Source: Sistotremastrum niveocremeum HHB9708
Lineage: Eukaryota > Basidiomycota > Agaricomycetes > Sistotremastrales > Sistotremastraceae
Assembly (NCBI GenBank): GCA_001630475.1
Contig: KV419427.1
Location: 269,612 to 333,611 of the forward strand
Length of the DNA: 64,000 nucleotides
Direction: 5' to 3'
Below are positions 32,781-46,649 of this stretch, piece by piece (position 1 is the first letter of the stretch; each line of letters begins with the position of its first letter). The notes beneath the pieces were generated by a model. The model worked only from the letters and a program-made list of their open reading frames with translations. It ran no database searches and was not told the origin of the DNA. The position numbers and the translations under genes are program-made.

Positions 32781-35700
32781 ATGGTTGACATCACAATTCG
32801 AAAAAGACCATACGCCGATGCTGTTGTAACCCAGAGAAAATTCCTGAAGAAAACGGCTCGAGGGAAAGTCGTCAAGAGTGCGTGCCATTTCACTTCGCCT
32901 CGAATGTTCGCATGAAGAGTTGTGGCAGTCTTGCGAGAAAGATACTTGAGAGACGACGTTGCTTGTGGCATAGAAAACTGTCGAGAATGTGATGGAGGCT
33001 CACTGCCTTTCTCTGGTGTCGCGAGTCATAAGGACTACCCTCAAGGCCATTTTCTCTTACCAGACACAAATGTCTTCCTACACCAGGTGAGCATCCCCCG
33101 TGTCTCGCTCGCTCATCCATTCCAACGCAGCTACAGATGGATCTCATAGAATCGCCGCACTTCACCTCCCCCCTAATCATTCTGCAGACGGTAGTCGAAG
33201 AGGTTCGGCATCGATCCTTACCATTGCATAGCCGCTTGAAGGCCTTGATCACCTCCGGCGACAAGAAAATATGGACATTTTACAACGAGTTTCGGAGGTA
33301 AATCTTCTAAAGAATGATGAAATGACGTTGGATCACACTTCCAAGTCAGACCGCTGTTGTGAGAGAAGACGAAGAGTCGCCGAACGATCGGAATGACAGG
33401 AGTGAATTTCTGCACTTGCGATACCTTGGAAAACTTCACCTAATCGTTCGTTAGGCATCCGCAAAGCAACTGCATGGTACAATACCCATCTCGAACTCAC
33501 TCGTCCCGTGCGGCGGGGGCAACCAAAACCTGTTATTCCGACCATCATCTTGATGACCGACGATGCCGCAAATCGACAGAAAGCGAAAGAAGAGGGCATC
33601 CCTTGTCATTCAAGTGGGTCGTACATATTTCCCATAATCCTAGACTCATCGGCTCTCCCCAGCTCGATCATACATAGAGGGCCTAAGCAATTTTGACGAT
33701 CTCTCTGATCTTTTGGCAGCCACAGACTCCAACGACCTACCAGAAGCAACTGCTTCATCCCGGAATGTCACCTTGTATTCTGACGTCAGCTCTTTCTCTG
33801 ATCTAATTATCGCCAACTAATCCCTGCTAGTATCTCCCCATGTCCACTCTGGTGGCAGGCGTGAAAGGTGGTCAATTGCACCAAGGCCACTTCAATGCGA
33901 ACCAGTACAACTACCTCGAGGTGCGTCCCTCGAATGAACAATTGCTCGCACAACCCTGAATGATTTTCATTGTAGGGCAGTGTTCCTGTGCCAGCTTTCT
34001 CAAAGCCAGTCTTATTGCTAGGGCGCGAAAACATGAATCGAGCTGTTCAAGGGGACGTCGTCGTGGTAGAAGTCTTTCCCGAGACTGAATGGAAAGCCCC
34101 AACCGATGAAGTCGTGGATCAAGATTGTACGAACAAATACCTCATTACTTCCCTGACACTAAAATCACTTTACAGCAACACTGAAGAACGATGATCCGGA
34201 CAATTCAGGCGATGAGGAGGAGGATGCAGAGATTGATGCCGAAGAAGCGAAAGCTCTTGGTCGGGGACGACAAGAGAAAACTCAGAGTTCGGTCAAGCCA
34301 TCATCGGAAAGACAGCCAACTGGGAGGATCGTCGGTATCATTAAACGAAATTGGAGAGCGTGAGTCCTCTGTCTTCTCGTCATCAACCCCATTTAATTTT
34401 TCTTCCTTGATAGCTACGTGTGCCACATCGATGGCGGCTCCCTGTCCTCTACTCTCAGTACTTCACTCTCTCAGCAATCGGTCTTTGCCATCCCTGTATC
34501 ACGCCTCCTTCCCCGCATCAGATTGCGAACACGTCAAGCTCCTACGTTACTTGGGCAAAAAATTCTCGTGACTATTGATCGCTGGGACCTCACATCACGG
34601 TATCCCGAAGGACACTTCGTCCGGGCTCTCGGACGAGCTGAAAGCAAAGAAGCCGAACAAGAAAGCTTGCTGTTAGAGTATGAGGTTCCTTACAGACCTT
34701 TCGGGAAAGCTATTCTGGACTGCCTGCCACCGGAGGGTGATTCATGGGTAGTACCACCCAAAAGTTCAACTAGTCCGGACTGGCAAAATCGAGAGGACTT
34801 GAGAGACCTCCTGATATGCAGTATCGATCCACCAGGTACATTCCCCTTAGATCAGTGTCTGAAAATATATGCTTATCTGTGCCCAGGCTGTCAAGATATC
34901 GACGATGCATTGCATGCCCGGATGTTACCAAACGGCAATATCGAAGCAGGTGTTCGTGAGTTCTTCAATCCTCCTCGCATTGCTTATTCTTGATCTCCTG
35001 TCAAGACATCGCGGACGTCTCCAGATTCGTCCTTCCTGATAATCCAATGGACAGTGAAGCAGCAGCTCGCGGCACCACTGTTTATTTGGTCGACAACCGC
35101 ATAGACATGTTACCCTCATTACTCGGTACTAACCTATGTTCACTTCGGCCGCATGTGGAGCGCTTAGCGTTTTCTGCGATTTGGGTAAGATCTTCATCGC
35201 GCGAGCTCTGTCATCTGCTGATGCCTCGTCAAGGAACTCACGCCAGAGGCCAAGATCGTGCAAACGAGATTTACCAAGTCCGTCATTGCATCGAAAGCCG
35301 CCTTCACCTATGAGGAGGCTCAGATCCGGAAGGATGACCCGTGAGCCTCATCAGCTTAGGCATTCATTCAGATATCTAATACTGCGCGTAGACATCGGGA
35401 TGATGACCTGACAAAGAGCATACGCCTTCTGAACAGCCTTGCCCTGAAGTTGAAGGCTGCAAGAATGGCTGCCGGAGCACTCAACTTGGCGTCACCGGAA
35501 GTCAAAATTCACCTCGACAGCGCTGAATCGTCCGACCCTATCGATGTGGAGCAAAAGGAGATGAGGGAGACGAACAGCTTGGTAGAAGAGTTCATGCTTC
35601 TCGCTAACATCAGCGTGGCGCAGAAAATTCAAGAGTCTTTCCCTCAAACAGCCGTTCTCAGGTATGTCTGTCGCAAGTCTGGTCCCTTCTGCTATACTGA

Positions 35701-36645
35701 TCTATTGACCACCATAGACGGCATCTGCCTCCGCCGCGTACAAACTTCGAGAAACTGCAAGATATCCTTCAGAAACGTCGTGGAATGACCCTCGATGTTT
35801 CGAGCTCAGGAGCCCTAGCCGATTCGTTAGATCAATGCGTTGTGAGTAACCTCGTTGCCCTTTATTCGTGTCCACGTCTGATTGGTCATGTAGGATCCAA
35901 ACGAGCCTGCCTTCAATACCTTAGTTCGCATCATGGCCACCCGATGCATGCTATCCGCCGAATATTTCTGTTCAGGCAGTGTATCTAAAGACACTTTTGG
36001 GCATTATGGGCTCGCAAGTCCGATTTATACACACTTCACCAGTCCTATTCGACGATACGCAGGTACGTCATCGTTATCATTCCATAACTCCTTGAGCACT
36101 GATTACCTCCAGATGTGCTTGCTCATCGCCAACTCGCGGCTGCCATTGGGTATCAGTCGTTGCATCCCAGCTTGCATTCTAAACAGCATGTGGAGACGAT
36201 CCTGACCAATGTCAATAGAAGGCATAGAATGGCGCAAATGGCGGGTCGCGCCAGTGTCGAATTCTATGTCGGTCTCGCTTTGAAAGCGAGAGGGACCCGG
36301 GATGGAAAAGCCACAGAAGTTCAAGAGGAAGCCTTCGTGATCAAGGTGTTCCGAAATGGCGTCGGCGTTTTTGTCTCGAAGTACGTACTACCCTATCTTC
36401 GTATAGTGTTCATGTAACTGACGATCTATAGACTTGGTATCGAAGGCGTAGTGATGTTCAAGAACGACCACAAATTCGACCCCGATGCTTACACGATATC
36501 TCTTACGTCCTCCGCTGGCAAGGAAGCTACAATTGCAGTGTTTGATAGAGTCACTGTCAGCATTTCTGTAGAGAAGGACAAGAATACTCAGAGAGGGAAA
36601 GTTGCGATGTCGCTCATCAGTCCTGTCAACACTACTGGTTTGTAA
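32781..36645 (+). CDS. DIS3: Exosome 3'-5' exoribonuclease Dis3/Rrp44
   Basis: Catalytic subunit of the RNA exosome, degrading and processing RNA 3' to 5' in nucleus and cytoplasm. From ATG 32781 ([16 protein letters not shown]) the first exons give [13 protein letters not shown] and [22 protein letters not shown], which is the CR3 motif C-x4-C-x2-C. The PIN endonuclease domain follows ([38 protein letters not shown]). Cold-shock/OB parts follow (34.0-34.9 kb). The RNB exonuclease domain has [12 protein letters not shown], spliced to [13 protein letters not shown] (the acidic catalytic cluster), then [43 protein letters not shown] and, further on, [16 protein letters not shown]-type residues. 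It ends with an S1-like part and NTTGL. More than ten short introns interrupt it. A distinct gene from SSD1, because PIN and CR3 are present. Confidence 0.93.
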
Positions 36646-36675
36646 CTATAATACATATATGTACCAATAGCATAA

Positions 36676-38431
36676 TCATCCCTGCACGTTACCTTTCATC
36701 CTTGGCAGTTCGCTATCGTTGCGGGAATCTCGCATAGACCAGATTTTGAGATGAGATTGAATCGCAGTGGGTGATGATGAAGTTAATGGGTCAGGCTCGA
36801 TGCCAGCATTCGATTGAGATTCCGGCGATTCATCGTCGCTCGAATCGACCTCGTACTCGCTTTCTCTGCCATCTATTGAACCCTCGAAATGACGAGTTCC
36901 TGAGGCCGACAACAACAAAGGCTCTTGGGAGTGAAATTGCACCGAACCTATTGCATCTTTGAGGTAGCATATCAGCCTCGAATATAATACAATATGACCG
37001 TTTGACCTACCTGTGCCTGCAGCAAAGCTAGAATGAGACACGGATTCATTATTTTCATCAGTCAAATCAAAGAAATGGATATGTCCTTTCTGTCAAGCCC
37101 GTGAGCTGCAGTCGTCGCATATGCCCTCCGAGAACTGACCGTATCCCCGGCTGCTAGCCATTTGCCAGAGAGATCGATGTCAAATCGAAGTTTTTGGTTT
37201 GTGAACCCAGGTCGTTTGAAGTCCTTTAATGGTTCAGATGGGTTTCTTATGTCCCACATTCGAATTTCGTCTCGCCGCCGAGCGGATGCAAATAGCTCAT
37301 GAGGCCGAGCAGGATTGAATAACACCTATTTTGCGTCAGGGTGAAATTCAATGAAACAATTTGCTGATCTGCTCCTGACCTGGGTCGTAGCTCCGATACT
37401 GTCGCCAAGGAAATTTAGCACTTGCCCACCAGTATCAGCCGAGAACAGTGCGATGCCCGAGGAAAGGGAAGACGCGGCATAGACCTCCGACCAATCGGGA
37501 CAGAATGCTATAGAGGATATTATACCTTCTTCGCTGTTAGACCACCAGATGCGAGTGCCTTTTCCTGGAAAATCTACCTTTTAATCCATCACGACTTTTC
37601 CGTGAAGGTGTGGTGTGTAAACGTGTCCCTTCTCCTGGGCGTTGAAAGTCGAATACTTCGATGGCATTTTCGAATCCGCAATACAGACTAGATAGACGAT
37701 CAGTACTCTCACGTGTTGTACAGGATTGGGGTCGTACTGTGTTGCTGTGGGATCAAATGCCATACTATGAGGCGCAATTTGACGCTCTCTGTGATCCACT
37801 ATTCTGTAAGACGCTCGAAGCTAGCGTTGCATTTCAGACCTTGAACCTGACTGCAAGAATGCGCTGCTGATACCGTTTTCGAGGATGCATCAATCAATTT
37901 GACAGGACTTTCCCGTGTTGACGCCAAAAAGCAAAATGAAGGCGGGTTGAGGGCAGAAGCAGACGGATACCATAGATACTCTAGCACAGGAGCAGGCTGG
38001 CGAATGCTATGTTGATGTACCAACGCTGATCCAAAACTGAGTTTTATGTCTCCGCCAACGAGACGCTCATGGCTCACTACTGACAACATAAGCACATTAG
38101 CCAGAGATTACTTTATGTGATTGCATCTTACGCGTCGTATATGTTTAATGAATGATCTTCGCATTGAGCGAGAACTGCAGTTCCGTCGGAACACCTTTGG
38201 TTTCTCATCGATATAACCAAAAGACGCCGCATCCGAATTCACCCACCATTTTGCTGATCGAAAGAAATTACCGCTCCATTTACTGAAGTCGGCAGAAGAG
38301 GAAGCAACCAAATTCGGACTGTCTGAGACGTAGAAAGCTGGAGGTTGCCAGGCTGCAACTTCAGCTTGAGCTGGCTCAGCAACCGCTGAGTTCGCCATGG
38401 CGGTTGAGAGGTCGGGAACCAGATCTGTCAT
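36676..38431 (-). CDS. WD40 protein of the WRAP53/TCAB1 (Swt21) type
   Basis: In animals WRAP53/TCAB1 guides scaRNAs and telomerase RNA to Cajal bodies; the yeast relative Swt21 is linked to splicing. From ATG 38431 (MTDLVPDLSTAMAN) the chain runs PPAFYVSDSPNLVASSSADFS, FFRSAKW joined over an intron to CSDGTAVLAQCEDHSLNIYD, then APVLEYLWYPSAS, CFLASTRESPVKLIDA, NPARPHELFASARRRDEIRMWDIRN, LRFDIDLSGKWLAAGDT and AIGSVQFHSQEPLLLSASGTRHFEG, with an acidic linker and a C-terminal LKIWSMRDS. This order of blades and the FASARRRDEIRMWDIRN motif fit the family. The 3' end lies only 30 bases from the end of DIS3 (convergent). A later Met at 38399 is a possible alternative start. Confidence 0.85.
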
Positions 38432-39412
38432 TGATAGATACGTTCTCCTGAAAGATCCCTGATTAATTTCAAGTTGAAGGTACAAAGGTACCGGTAGAAG
38501 ACTGCGTGCCCCTTAGACTGAGCTCGTCAACGTCAGAGTCCAAGTTGTCGGGTCGTGCCGAGAGAAATGCCGAACTACTTTCAGCTTATCGTGGGCATGG
38601 AGTCCAAGCGTTGATTCCGGCTCCGACAGTCGCCCCCGACTCGCTGGGCTCTCATGGGGGGTTTCAAATGGTCTCTTTCTCACGCAAATTAAGTGAAAAT
38701 GCCATCAGTAATGAGATTCAGAGCCTCATACCGTATCCTACGATTGTTCCAACATAACAGAATGCTCAGAATACAGGATTAGAAAATTAAGTAAAAAATT
38801 AGACAGGGGTGACGCGTGCCTTTTCGGCAGATACAGCCGAGTGATGTCATCTCCTAACTCCGCGAAGCGGGAGTAGCATAGGGACAACTAGTACTAGATA
38901 TATTTCAAAAAATCAAGTCTCCACACTGTTTGGATTACTATATCTTCTATTGCCAACCCTTTTAAAATGGGAGTCCGCAGTGTTCGAAACAGTCAGCGGA
39001 GAGACAGTCGGCTTTCTCCGTGGATCGGCTAATCAAGCGGAGTTAACGTCACCCACCGGCTATCTCGGCTTCAGTGGGCCGCGGAGGTATCGGATTTATC
39101 CCCGACCTTCTCCTCGTCGTTTTCTCTCGTTTGTTCAATTTTTTTTGAGAATATAAACGCACTATATGTACTGATATGCTGGATACTAGACCTGATACTA
39201 GTGCGTTTTAGGCAGTAGGAATCAGATAAGAACTCTGGTTATCCGGCGATCCGTCGGATTCGTCTGTCGGATCCGGAAACCAACGCTTGGACTCTATACC
39301 CACCGTATTCAGCTTCGGAGATATGGGGAAAAGTGCGTCACTCTCACACTCCCGAGTCTTTTGCGCGTGCGATGAGAGCATACATGGGAGAGCGACAATC
39401 TTGTCCTCTACC
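38432..39412. other. Divergent intergenic, WRAP53-like / FAD monooxygenase
   Basis: About 980 bases with no supported gene. An 83-codon plus frame at 38506-38757 is low-complexity Ser-rich. A short dyad CTCCGCGAAGCGGGAG lies near 38858-38873. Nothing else stands out. Confidence 0.4.
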
Positions 39413-41223
39413 ATGCACATCCCTCTCACATCCTCTGCAAATGCTGGTCCAGATCCCATCAGGATTGCCATCTGGTGACTCAGTTCGAACTTTTACTTTG
39501 TTTGTTGGACTGAATGGAGCAATGGCTATCCAGTGGTGGAGGGATCGGGGGTCTTTCCTTAGCATACATGCTTCAGAAAAACTCCAACATCGATGTGCAA
39601 GTCTACGAAGCGACCTCACACTTTGAGGAGGTCGGCGCCGGACTAACTGTTTGGCCTCGGACATTAAGGATTTTGCGAATGGTGGGCCTGAAGGACGGTT
39701 ATTCAGATTTGGCGACTTTTCCGCCACCGGAAGCCTCTAGTCCGTGTCTATTCCAATTCATGTATAAACATCTGGTGCTTTGCGACTCTTTCCTGATTAA
39801 ACTTTTACTCCTCATCTCACAGATCTTGCTTATGACTTCCGCAAATCCGATCAGCCGGAAGAGGGGCATGTGTATTTCGAACGTCAGGTTCCGGGTAGGT
39901 TCTCTCGATTTCTCGGTAGATGCGCGAGGAACCGAGCGCTTATGTACTTCTTATCTGTAGGCGGCTTGACCAGTTTCCATCGAGCGCACCTCTTAGATTT
40001 GTTTGCGAAGAAAGTTCCGACCAAGAATTGCCATTTCAAGAAGCGATTGCAATGCTACGAGCAAACTGAAGACCACGTCACACTGTATTTCGCCGATGGC
40101 ACTCAAGCAACTTGTGACGCATTGATTGGATGCGACGGAGTCCATTCAGCGGTCAGAAAGAGAGTTCTCAAAGAGAAACTTCTCTATGAGGAGGACGACA
40201 GCCGCAGGAAAGAATTGACCGAGTGTTTGAATCCGATCTGGTCACATACTAATGCATGGCGCTCACTTATCCCGATGTCTGTTTTGAAAGCCGTAGCGCC
40301 AGATCATCCGGCTACTAAACGGCCTCAGATAGTGCGTACGTTCATTCCACGTGGGCCTTGTCCTGACCATGCTATCAGTATTGTGGGACTCGGCAGGTTA
40401 AAACTGAGCCTAGATGCGATCTTAGTCCCCGACTGATCTCAGATTTAGCATGCGGTGGTGTACCCGATCGCGAAACACACCTTGATAAATTTCGTTGGCT
40501 GCAACAGAGAACCGAATGAAGAGGGCACATATGATGCCTTATATGCGCTTCCTCCTAGTAAGGAGGATGTCGACAAGATGTATGCTGATTGGGAACCAGA
40601 TCTTCAGATCTTACTGAAGGTAAGGAGTGTCGAGCAAGAAAAATATTGACAGTTCTTGAATAATGGTTGTAGTGCATCACTACAATCACGAGATGGCCGA
40701 TCCACTACCTGAAACCGTTGCCTTCGTGGACGGAGGGACGTGTCACTTTACTTGGCGATGCGGTAAGAGTTCATCACGTGGCTGTGTCCGGCCGAGTGGC
40801 TAAGCACGACTGCAGGCCCACGCTATGGCCCCTCACTGTGCGGCGGGAGCAGGAATGGCGATAGAGGTAAGACCGGAAGTAAATCCGAGAGAGTTATGCC
40901 TCATTAAGCGTTAGGACTCATTCTTGTTGTCCACGCTGCTCCGACATTCGATGGTGTCCAAAGTCACGCTCCCGAGTGTTCTGAGAGCATATGACAAGGT
41001 TCGTCGTGGACGTTCAGAACACGTCATGGAAGCTTCGGAATATTGTGGGTTTATCTACCATTTCGTGGGAAAGAACGAGGATGAGTTGGACTTGTTGGGA
41101 CCAGAAATCGCCAGACACACGGAATGGATAATGAGTTTCGACCCAGTCCAAGACGTGGAAGTTGCGATTGGACACATGATGAACTACATATTTGATGACT
41201 GCCGTAGTGTACATAAAACATGA
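39413..41223 (+). CDS. FAD-dependent monooxygenase, salicylate-hydroxylase-like
   Basis: Flavoprotein aromatic-ring hydroxylase of the p-hydroxybenzoate hydroxylase fold, using NAD(P)H and O2; the substrate is unknown. Exon 1 (39413-39474) encodes MHIPLTSSANAGPDPIRIAI and joins over an intron at 39475-39533 to CGGGIGGLSLAYMLQ, completing the FAD-binding GxGxxG motif. The chain continues VQVYEATSHFEEVGAGLTVW, TSFHRAHLLDLFAKKV, TCDALIGCDGVHSAVRK (the DG motif), VYPIAKHTLINFVG and then GRVTLLGDAAHAMAPHCAAGAGMAIED, the second FAD/ribityl-binding motif. The end is DDCRSVHKT. The length and motif order fit fungal salicylate 1-monooxygenase-like proteins. Several short introns, including one of 53 bases between GDA and AHAM. 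It could serve in catabolism or secondary metabolism; there is no cluster around it to decide. Confidence 0.88.
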
Positions 41224-41293
41224 TGGTTTCGTGGCTTGGTGTTGGCCACGTCTGATTAGAAGCGTGCGAGGATCGGAGTCTGAAAAGACTTAG

Positions 41294-41303
41294 TGACACG
41301 TCA
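41294..41303. promoter_or_regulatory. Candidate unfolded-protein-response element upstream of BiP
   Basis: TGACACGTCA reads TGACGTGTCA on the minus strand, which contains TGACGTGT, like the site bound by HacA/XBP1-type bZIP factors. It lies about 110 bases before the BiP ATG. Assignment rests on motif likeness and on BiP being a classic UPR target. Confidence 0.4.
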
Positions 41304-41413
41304 ACCGATTTCGTGTCCTCGCCAGCGCATCCCTGTCCGAAGTGAACGTATAAAACCACCTGTTGCCGTCGTTTAACTCTCCTTTTCAACCTTCTCCTCC
41401 TCCTTTCTCTATC

Positions 41414-43859
<2,446 letters not shown>

Positions 43860-44033
43860 ACTAAAAGTATTTGATGTTCCTTTTTGTGGTCGAGTAGATG
43901 ATAGCTCTACCAAGGAGGATGTAATTTATAGTTCGCACATCCTCAATCTCATTAGCATTACAATGCATTCTGTACATAGGCAATACCCTCAACTTGAAAC
44001 TTTTACAATGATGAAACGGATGCTGGCCTGAGT

Positions 44034-44453
44034 TCATGAATTGCCGGCGACCTTCTCTTTAACCGTGTTGACGACACCTCCGTGATTCTCTTCTGCTTCG
44101 CCGTCTCCTTTGCTTGCACCGCCGCTCGCGCTCTGACTTCCAACCTGGTCTTTCATCCCAATACTCTCCTGATTTCCACTGCCTGAAGCTCGCGATGCAT
44201 CTTCAACACTTCCACTAGCAGCATCCTGACCTCCTCTCTGCGACCTCGCGTCTTTCCCTGATGTAGCAGCTTGGGAATGTGGATCTTTGGCTGCGTGAGG
44301 AGCAGTTGTATCACGGTCGTCAAGGACGTGGCCTTGCGATGTGCTATTTGGTCTCTTTGAGCGAGAGGATGTGGTGGCGATGGCTCGGAGGCCTAGGGAG
44401 CGGGCTCGTGCGCGGGTTATGGTTGGGGTGAACGCCGTTCGGATGGTGAACAT
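44034..44453 (-). CDS. Small putative mitochondrial protein, low complexity
   Basis: Single-exon frame of 139 residues. The N-terminus (MFTIRTAFTPTITRARARSLGLRAIATTSS) is basic, free of acids and rich in Arg, Ser and Thr, as expected of a mitochondrial presequence. The rest is hydrophilic, rich in Ser, Gly, Gln, Lys and Asp, with no hydrophobic core (GKDARSQRGGQDAASGS, VNTVKEKVAGNS), resembling LEA-like or stress-protectant disordered proteins. No family is recognised. It is convergent with BiP, 175 bases apart. Confidence 0.55.
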   Translation of the reverse strand: MFTIRTAFTPTITRARARSLGLRAIATTSSRSKRPNSTSQGHVLDDRDTTAPHAAKDPHSQAATSGKDARSQRGGQDAASGSVEDASRASGSGNQESIGMKDQVGSQSASGGASKGDGEAEENHGGVVNTVKEKVAGNS

Positions 44454-44755
44454 GGCTGTTGTGAATGGGACGTTTTGGAAGAGATTTAGAGAGGGGTTAC
44501 GAGCTTTGAAGGAGCGATATATGTCAGGTGTTGTATGCGATTGACGTCATTTTGTGAGGATCCCCATCCTCATCCGGAAAAAGGATGACCATTTGTGTTT
44601 CGTGCATATTACTTGGTAATCTTGACTTGTGATGTTCGCATACTTGTCCTATAAATTTGTTCGCTAACGCAATGCCATGAAGGTCCGGTCCAGGGCGCTA
44701 CACCTCCGAGTCTCCTTAGGTGACCACGATCAGATTGGAGTACCACCGGACCATT

Positions 44756-46407
44756 CTAATATTGAAGGCAGTATAGACTAGTATCGTGGATGATATAAAG
44801 CTTCTTATGAATTGGATCAAAAGCACGGATCCGATAGAACCTTTCCTTATCAACGCCGTTACCTTCAATCGATTCAATTGCTTTCCAAGGATCTTCGAGA
44901 ATCACAATTCCCTGCTCCATCGCAGGGATATCCTTGACGTATAGGAAGTGAATAGTCGGGGAGATGGTATTGGTATCTGGAGGCTCCCAAGAGACGAACA
45001 AGATTCTGCGACCCAGCGTGCAGTCCACGTAGTGGGTAGGATCTCGGAATACGCAGGTTCCAACCGACCAGGGGGACCCAGTTAGGTCATGAACCCCGTA
45101 GAAGGCAAAATGCATGGCTGGGCTCTGGATCGCTTCAAACGACATGAACTTGGTAATGCCGACGGAGAATGATTCCAAAACGTATCGACCTCGTCCGAGG
45201 GGTCGAAGAAAGAATCTGGTGTTGAGGGGCAGAGTTTGGATAACGGAAATGCTGATACCAATGCTGTCGAGTTCGATTTCCTGCGATCCTGGCCGAACCC
45301 CGAAAGGAGGAAGTAGGAGTGGAATGTCGGCTATGCCTAAGATTGTCTTGCGAGCGCTTAACGCAACAACGATCTTGGAAGAAGTCGGATGCAAGTGAAC
45401 ACTGGCGATACTGAAGGGCTTCGCGACGGAAAATCAGCTGCTGGGACTTCGTAGATGGTAAGGATTCACTGACAATTTGAGAATCTGCCGGCCACATAGC
45501 ACTGGAAAGAAGATCATCGGGCTGGAACGATATGGTTGCCTCGAATCCAGAGTCACTCTGCCAATCCACTACAGCCATCCGATGCTTGCCGTGCACCAGA
45601 ACAAGCTGTCCACATATCTCGATGTGCCTGATCACATCCAGTGAACTCAGCTGCAGTGTTTTTCGAAGAGATATCGCAGGCGCTTGGACTGCATTATGGC
45701 CACATGGGAAAACTATGTGATAAATCAGCACTACCCTGATATTCGATATGAACGGCGAGGATGTTCGACAAATGCAGAAAACATACCCAGAACCTTGCGT
45801 CATTGTCGGCTGGTTGTAAACTCGACTAAGAATTGCCAGATATACAGTCTGACCGTTGTCTGGACTATAGTACGAATGACCATAACCAATTCCTTGAATT
45901 TCGATTCGAAATTCCATCGCGGTCGAGTCGCCTATATTCTTCTGTAAGACTAAGACCGAGTCGTACGCGTCCTTGGTGATTATCCATTGACCACCTGGCA
46001 GAGGAGTGATGCTTTCGGGCGTCTCTGCCTCAGAGAGGTGGTAACGGCCCAACTTGCGGTGGGACTTTGGGATCCACATCTTTCTCGCGGAAGAATGGGA
46101 AAACATGACATCCTTTGATGCAAGCACTGCAAGATCGTGTACGGGGATTGTTTCCAACGTCAATCCCAAAGGCACAGGACACAGATGGGCATCCGTTGCG
46201 GACAGCCAAAAGCCTCGCTTGGTAGTAGCAATGTGATAGAAATGACTAGAGACCTGCCATATTTAAGTAAGTGAAATGAAACAATCTATTTGGACATAAA
46301 GGCACGCCATCACCCACTTGTGAAACTTTTGCTCGCTCATAAAGTGTGAAGTCATTCAGTATTTCGAATAGCAGTTCAACAGGAAGACCATCCAGATTGG
46401 GACACAT
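44756..46407 (-). CDS. F-box protein with basidiomycete-specific C-terminus
   Basis: Probable SCF adaptor. From ATG 46407 (MCPNLDGLPVELLFEILNDFTLYERAKVSQ) comes a short F-box, then an intron and VSSHFYHIATTKRGFWLSATDAHL. The long remainder shows a repeating beta-rich pattern (DVMFSHSSARKMWIPK, GGQWIITKDAYDSVLVLQ, RHIEICGQLVLVHGKHRMAVVDW, IVVALSARKTILGIADIPLL, RRILFVSWEPP) that reads like a degenerate WD40 or kelch propeller. It ends IHDTSLYCLQY. Such F-box plus propeller-like proteins are expanded in agaricomycetes. The exact exon joins around 45.4 and 45.7 kb were not resolved. It is divergent from MCD4, 242 bases apart. Confidence 0.68.
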
Positions 46408-46649
46408 GCTCGTCCGGCTGTCATTCACTAGGATATCCTGTGCAAGGAGTTGGCCACAAATTGGGTCTTGGTGATCGTTGTGTTCGTGATAGATAATTTC
46501 CGTACCGACTCCAACCAATGCAAGAATGAGAGTGGACTACACAGCCACCTACTACAGCCGCGCTCAACGTCCGCAAGCGCTCGGTGGACACGACCCTCAA
46601 GCTTGTATTCTGTTCGCTTGAAGGTTCTCATGCTTTGCTTGTTTCAAAA

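Noticed and set aside
40785-40830. tRNA-like start (GGCCGAGTGGCTAAG) in the FAD monooxygenase
   Set aside because: Resembles the D-arm of Ser/Leu tRNAs, but no matching acceptor stem, anticodon arm or T-loop follows; it lies in a short intron between the GDA and AHAM codons.
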